From the NCBI GenBank assembly GCA_016720685.1, contig JADKKC010000051.1:1-24825 (forward strand): 24,825 nucleotides of DNA, given 5' to 3'. Position 1 is the first letter of the stretch. Every line of letters starts with the position of its first letter. The translations under genes were made by a program, and so were the position numbers. The DNA comes from Zoogloea sp. GTDB taxonomy: Bacteria > Pseudomonadota > Gammaproteobacteria > Burkholderiales > Rhodocyclaceae. This document shows positions 22,737 to 24,825 of this stretch, in pieces. The notes under the pieces are model-generated. The model made no database searches. It saw only the letters and a program-made list of their open reading frames with translations, and was not told the DNA's origin.

Positions 22737-23078
22737 ATGAACAGGATTTCCCCGCCCAGCCAGGAGGCCGTCTGGCATCTCCTGTACCGCTTCCTGTGGC
22801 CCTTTCGCTACTTCCGCGACGTGACCCGCGGCAGCCTTCTCGAACGCCGGCAAAACTACCGCTACAACCGAAAAATGGGCAGCCACCTGCCCGGCTTCAT
22901 GCTCAAGTGGGTCACGCTGAGCCTGCTTTTCTTTGCGCTCGGCATGCTGTTCGAAGAATGGTTTGAGCACGTGCTGCCGGCCGCCTGCTGTTATGTCACC
23001 GGAACCTGCACGCTGGCCATCCTCGCCCAGATCGTCGTTGCCTGGCTGTGGCTGCAGCGTTTCCCGGAGCTGCACTGA
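22737..23078 (+). CDS. Small inner-membrane protein of unknown function
   Basis: 113 residues with good GGAAGGAG ribosome site. A basic, aromatic N-terminal half (LLYRFLWPFRYFRDVTRGSL, then RRQNYRYNRKM) is followed by two hydrophobic helices (about 55-72 and 80-105) with vicinal cysteines (ACCYVTG) near the second. The positive N-terminus predicts cytoplasmic ends. Divergent from the cytochrome/fccAB operon and convergent with the acyl-CoA dehydrogenase. No family recognised. Confidence 0.8.
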   Translation: MNRISPPSQEAVWHLLYRFLWPFRYFRDVTRGSLLERRQNYRYNRKMGSHLPGFMLKWVTLSLLFFALGMLFEEWFEHVLPAACCYVTGTCTLAILAQIVVAWLWLQRFPELH

Positions 23079-23095
23079 GCGGGCGGCGTTAACGA

Positions 23096-23121
23096 AGAAA
23101 GGGGCCTTGCGGCCCCTTTCC
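23096..23121. terminator. Bidirectional terminator between convergent genes
   Basis: AAAGGGGCC - TTGC - GGCCCCTTT, a nine-base perfect stem with a four-base loop, A-rich on the left and T on the right. It lies between the small membrane protein and the acyl-CoA dehydrogenase and can serve both. Confidence 0.82.
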
Positions 23122-23151
23122 CGTGCTGCAAACGTCTTCAGAAACGAGCGC

Positions 23152-24825
23152 TCAGAACTGGTCTTCCGTCAGATCGAGCGCACCGGCCGCACCATTGACC
23201 ACCGAGTAGGCAATGCCCGGCGCCTGCGACAACACATGGTCGGCGTAGAAACGCGCCGTGGTGATCTTGGCCTTGTAGAAGGACGCGTCGCCACTGCCCT
23301 CGGCCAGACGGCGGGCCGAAACCAGTGCCGCACGGCCCATCTGCCAGCCACCCGCAACAATGCCGAGCAGCTTGAGGAAAGGCACCGAACCCACCGAAGC
23401 GGCCTTGATGTCCTTGCCGTAGGTGGCAACGATGTAGGCAACAGCCTCTTCCACCGCGGCGATGCCGGCGGACAGCGACTTGCGGATCGCCGCAAACTCG
23501 TCGCCTGCGGCCTCGGCCAGCTGGGCTTCGACCTTGCGCATCTCGCCAACCAGCGCCAGCACGGTAAGGCCGCTTTCACGGGCAATCTTGCGGCCGATCA
23601 GGTCGTTGGCCTGGATCGCCGTCGTGCCTTCGTAGATCGAGGTGATGCGCGAATCGCGGTAATGCTGGGCCGCGCCGGTTTCCTCGATGAAGCCCATGCC
23701 GCCGTGCACCTGCACGCCATCGGAGCTCACGGCGATGGAGTTCTCGGTGCACCAGCCCTTGACCACCGGAATCATCAGATCGACGAAAGCCTGGTTGCGG
23801 GTGCGCACCGCTTCATCCGGGTGGTGGTGAGCCATGTCGGTGGCGGAGCCGACCACATACGCCAGCGCACGCATGGCTTCGGTGGTGGACTTCATGTTCA
23901 TCAGCAGGCGACGCACGTCGGAGTGATGCAGGATGCTCACCTTCGGCCCGCCGCGAACACCGGCCTCGGTGCCCTGGACGCGGTCCTTGGCGTAGGCCAG
24001 TGCAAGCTGATAGGCACGCTCGGAAAGCGCCAGGCCTTCCATGCCCACCGCAAAACGGGCCTCGTTCATCATGATGAACATGTACTCCAGGCCACGGTTG
24101 GCTTCGCCGATCAGGGTGCCGATCGCGCCCCCCTTGTCGCCGAAGGCCAGCACGGCCGTCGGGCTGGCATGGATGCCGAGCTTGTGTTCGATCGACACGC
24201 AATGCACGTCGTTGCGCTCGCCCGGCGTGCCGTCGGCGTTGAGCAGGAACTTCGGCACCACGAACAGCGAAATGCCCTTCACACCTTCGGGCGCATCCGG
24301 CAGGCGGGCCAGCACCAGGTGGATGATGTTGTCGGTCATGTCGTGCTCGCCGTAGGTGATGAAGATCTTCTGGCCGAAGATCTTGTAGGTGCCATCACCC
24401 TCGGGCACGGCGCGGGTGCGCACGGCGGCGAGGTCGGAGCCGGCCTGCGGCTCGGTCAGGTTCATGGTGCCGGTCCATTCGCCGCTCACCATCTTGGGCA
24501 GGAAGGCGGCCTTCTGCTCGTCGCTGCCGCGCAGCTTGATGGATTCGATGGCGCCGGTGGTCAGCATCGGACACAGGGAGAAGGCCATGTTGGCCGACTT
24601 CCACATTTCCATCACGGCGGTGGAAACCAGCTTCGGCAGGCCCTGGCCGCCAAACTCGGGGTCACCGGCGAGCGCGGTCCAGCCGGCTTCGGCGAACTGC
24701 TTGTAGGCTTCCTTCCAGCCGGTGGCGGTGTGCACGACGCCGTTGTCCCAGCGGGCACCTTCCTGGTCGCCCGTCCAGTTGAGGGGCGCCAGCACCCCGC
24801 CGGCAAACTTGCCGGCTTCTTCGAG
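23152..24825 (-). CDS. Long-type acyl-CoA dehydrogenase (N-terminus beyond the window)
   Basis: 557 visible residues; the frame is open to the right edge, so only a few dozen N-terminal residues are missing from a ~600-residue enzyme. Seen in order: GWTALAGDPEFGGQGLP, the FAD/substrate segment TGTMNLTEPQAGSDLAAVRT, KIFITYGEHDM, EHKLGIHASPT, HGGMGFIEETGAAQHYRD and the C-terminal SIYEGTTAIQANDLIGRK, whose Glu is the probable catalytic base. A C-terminal extension of about 120 residues places it with the long DmdC/FadE-like family. It oxidises acyl-CoA to enoyl-CoA, passing electrons to ETF. Its exact chain-length preference cannot be told. Confidence 0.94.
   Translation of the reverse strand, partial: LEEAGKFAGGVLAPLNWTGDQEGARWDNGVVHTATGWKEAYKQFAEAGWTALAGDPEFGGQGLPKLVSTAVMEMWKSANMAFSLCPMLTTGAIESIKLRGSDEQKAAFLPKMVSGEWTGTMNLTEPQAGSDLAAVRTRAVPEGDGTYKIFGQKIFITYGEHDMTDNIIHLVLARLPDAPEGVKGISLFVVPKFLLNADGTPGERNDVHCVSIEHKLGIHASPTAVLAFGDKGGAIGTLIGEANRGLEYMFIMMNEARFAVGMEGLALSERAYQLALAYAKDRVQGTEAGVRGGPKVSILHHSDVRRLLMNMKSTTEAMRALAYVVGSATDMAHHHPDEAVRTRNQAFVDLMIPVVKGWCTENSIAVSSDGVQVHGGMGFIEETGAAQHYRDSRITSIYEGTTAIQANDLIGRKIARESGLTVLALVGEMRKVEAQLAEAAGDEFAAIRKSLSAGIAAVEEAVAYIVATYGKDIKAASVGSVPFLKLLGIVAGGWQMGRAALVSARRLAEGSGDASFYKAKITTARFYADHVLSQAPGIAYSVVNGAAGALDLTEDQF

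Overview
The window looks like chromosomal DNA of a GC-rich betaproteobacterium, most likely of the Rhodocyclales type (Azoarcus/Thauera/Zoogloea-like). This is inferred from gene content (quinoprotein alcohol dehydrogenase with its relay proteins, several c-type cytochromes, flavocytochrome c, PhaJ-like MaoC hydratase, long acyl-CoA dehydrogenase) and from codon bias. No rRNA is present, so taxonomy is not certain.

Layout. 1-105 is the 3' end of an unidentified, more AT-rich gene, followed by a terminator. 416-2307 (minus) is a two-gene operon of exported proteins: one unknown, and one carrying the HG...SC signature of caspase/gingipain-fold (clan CD) proteins. 2818-7856 (plus) is a two-gene pair that looks like a nucleotide-signalling or immune module. 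The first protein joins a nucleoside-deoxyribosyltransferase/TIR-like domain, a TPR (MAP3K TRAFs-binding-like) region and a SLOG-like C-terminus. The second is TIR - membrane helix - coiled coil - 14 WD40 repeats. A convergent GT4 glycosyltransferase follows (7869-9083, minus).

9219-15758 is a quinoprotein alcohol-oxidation island. A PQQ alcohol dehydrogenase (minus) carries the extra Asp diagnostic of lanthanide-dependent enzymes. It is divergent from a tightly coupled operon: SoxYZ-like carrier, zinc metallohydrolase, TonB-like protein, NarX-type histidine kinase and LuxR-type response regulator. The shared 393-base gap holds two nearly identical, oppositely oriented sigma-54 promoters. The operon contains two single-base frame breaks (A6 tract at 12036-12041, G3 tract at 13504-13506). 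A third is at the end of the 416-1439 gene. They are either consensus errors or real lesions.

15997-19600 holds an AI-2E/PerM-type permease, a MaoC hydratase, a short HDOD-like remnant and bifunctional NAD(P)HX epimerase/dehydratase. A tRNA-Val(CAC) follows with a near-consensus sigma-70 promoter and two hairpin terminators. 19982-22569 is a cytochrome/flavocytochrome cluster: a diheme cytochrome c4-like gene convergent with a small cytochrome c - fccA - fccB operon, whose FccB seems to lack the second redox cysteine. The window ends with a small membrane protein and the C-terminal part of a long acyl-CoA dehydrogenase that runs off the right edge.

The two most interesting units are the TIR/SLOG/WD40 pair and the sigma-54-driven, apparently lanthanide-dependent alcohol oxidation island with its own TonB and two-component system.
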